Positions 5,636 to 5,654 of a stretch of DNA of 5,654 nucleotides are shown piece by piece. Source of the DNA: JBAXPV01 sp037132075 (GTDB lineage: Bacteria > Bacteroidota > Bacteroidia > Bacteroidales > CAIXZF01); contig JBAXPV010000085.1 in the NCBI GenBank assembly GCA_037132075.1, positions 1 to 5,654 on the forward strand, written 5' to 3'. A program made the position numbers and the translations under genes. Each line of letters opens with the position of its first letter. Positions within the stretch are counted from its first letter, which is position 1. A model generated the notes under the pieces. It was not told the DNA's origin, ran no database searches, and saw nothing but the letters and a program-made list of their open reading frames with translations.

Positions 5636-5654
5636 CAGGGCTACCTTCGAGTGC

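Noticed and set aside
1..5654. A previously undescribed multi-gene system
   Set aside because: The genes are a conserved housekeeping/gliding cluster and one secreted propeller protein. Nothing in the sequence ties them into a new system; the novelty, if any, is in the repeats.

Overview
The window looks like a chromosomal segment of a member of the Bacteroidota, probably an environmental or uncultured lineage. Three things support this: an adjacent gldE-gldD pair (gliding and type IX secretion genes restricted to this phylum), a secreted protein with a C-terminal type IX secretion (T9SS) sorting domain, and start sites without Shine-Dalgarno sequences but with an AT-rich leader and a TAnnTTTG-type -7 promoter box. 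All four real genes lie on the minus strand, so transcription runs from right to left.

Right part (3299-5596): one large gene encodes a signal-peptide protein of 765 residues with about 14 'two-component regulator propeller' blades, probably two seven-bladed beta-propellers, followed by a T9SS type A sorting tail. It resembles the periplasmic sensor of a hybrid two-component system, but it has no Y_Y_Y domain, membrane anchor, kinase or regulator.

Middle (2647-3298): about 650 bp without a credible gene. The first 110 bp next to ssb hold its probable promoter. The rest is a nest of dispersed REP-like repeats arranged as a long, imperfect inverted repeat, with paired elements mirrored around about position 3032. 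On one side it also carries three direct copies of a 23-bp element spaced about 40 bp apart.

Left part (225-2646): ssb (single-stranded DNA-binding protein), a rho-independent terminator, then gldE and gldD overlapping by 20 bp. This ssb-gldE-gldD order is the usual Bacteroidota arrangement, but mutY, often found upstream of ssb, is not there; the repeat nest and the propeller gene occupy its place. Downstream of gldD, positions 1-224 hold 8-bp repeats that run into the gldD stop codon and an almost perfect 54-bp tandem duplication. The latter contains another REP-like element of the same general type (CCTGAGC-nn(n)-GTCGAAGG) as the nest on the other side.

GldE (membrane protein with CBS domains) and GldD (lipoprotein) are cell-envelope proteins needed for gliding and T9SS function in flavobacteria, and the propeller protein would be a T9SS cargo, so the window is linked functionally by secretion. 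I see no defence system, mobile-element enzyme, CRISPR array or RNA gene. The most unusual content is the repeat architecture.
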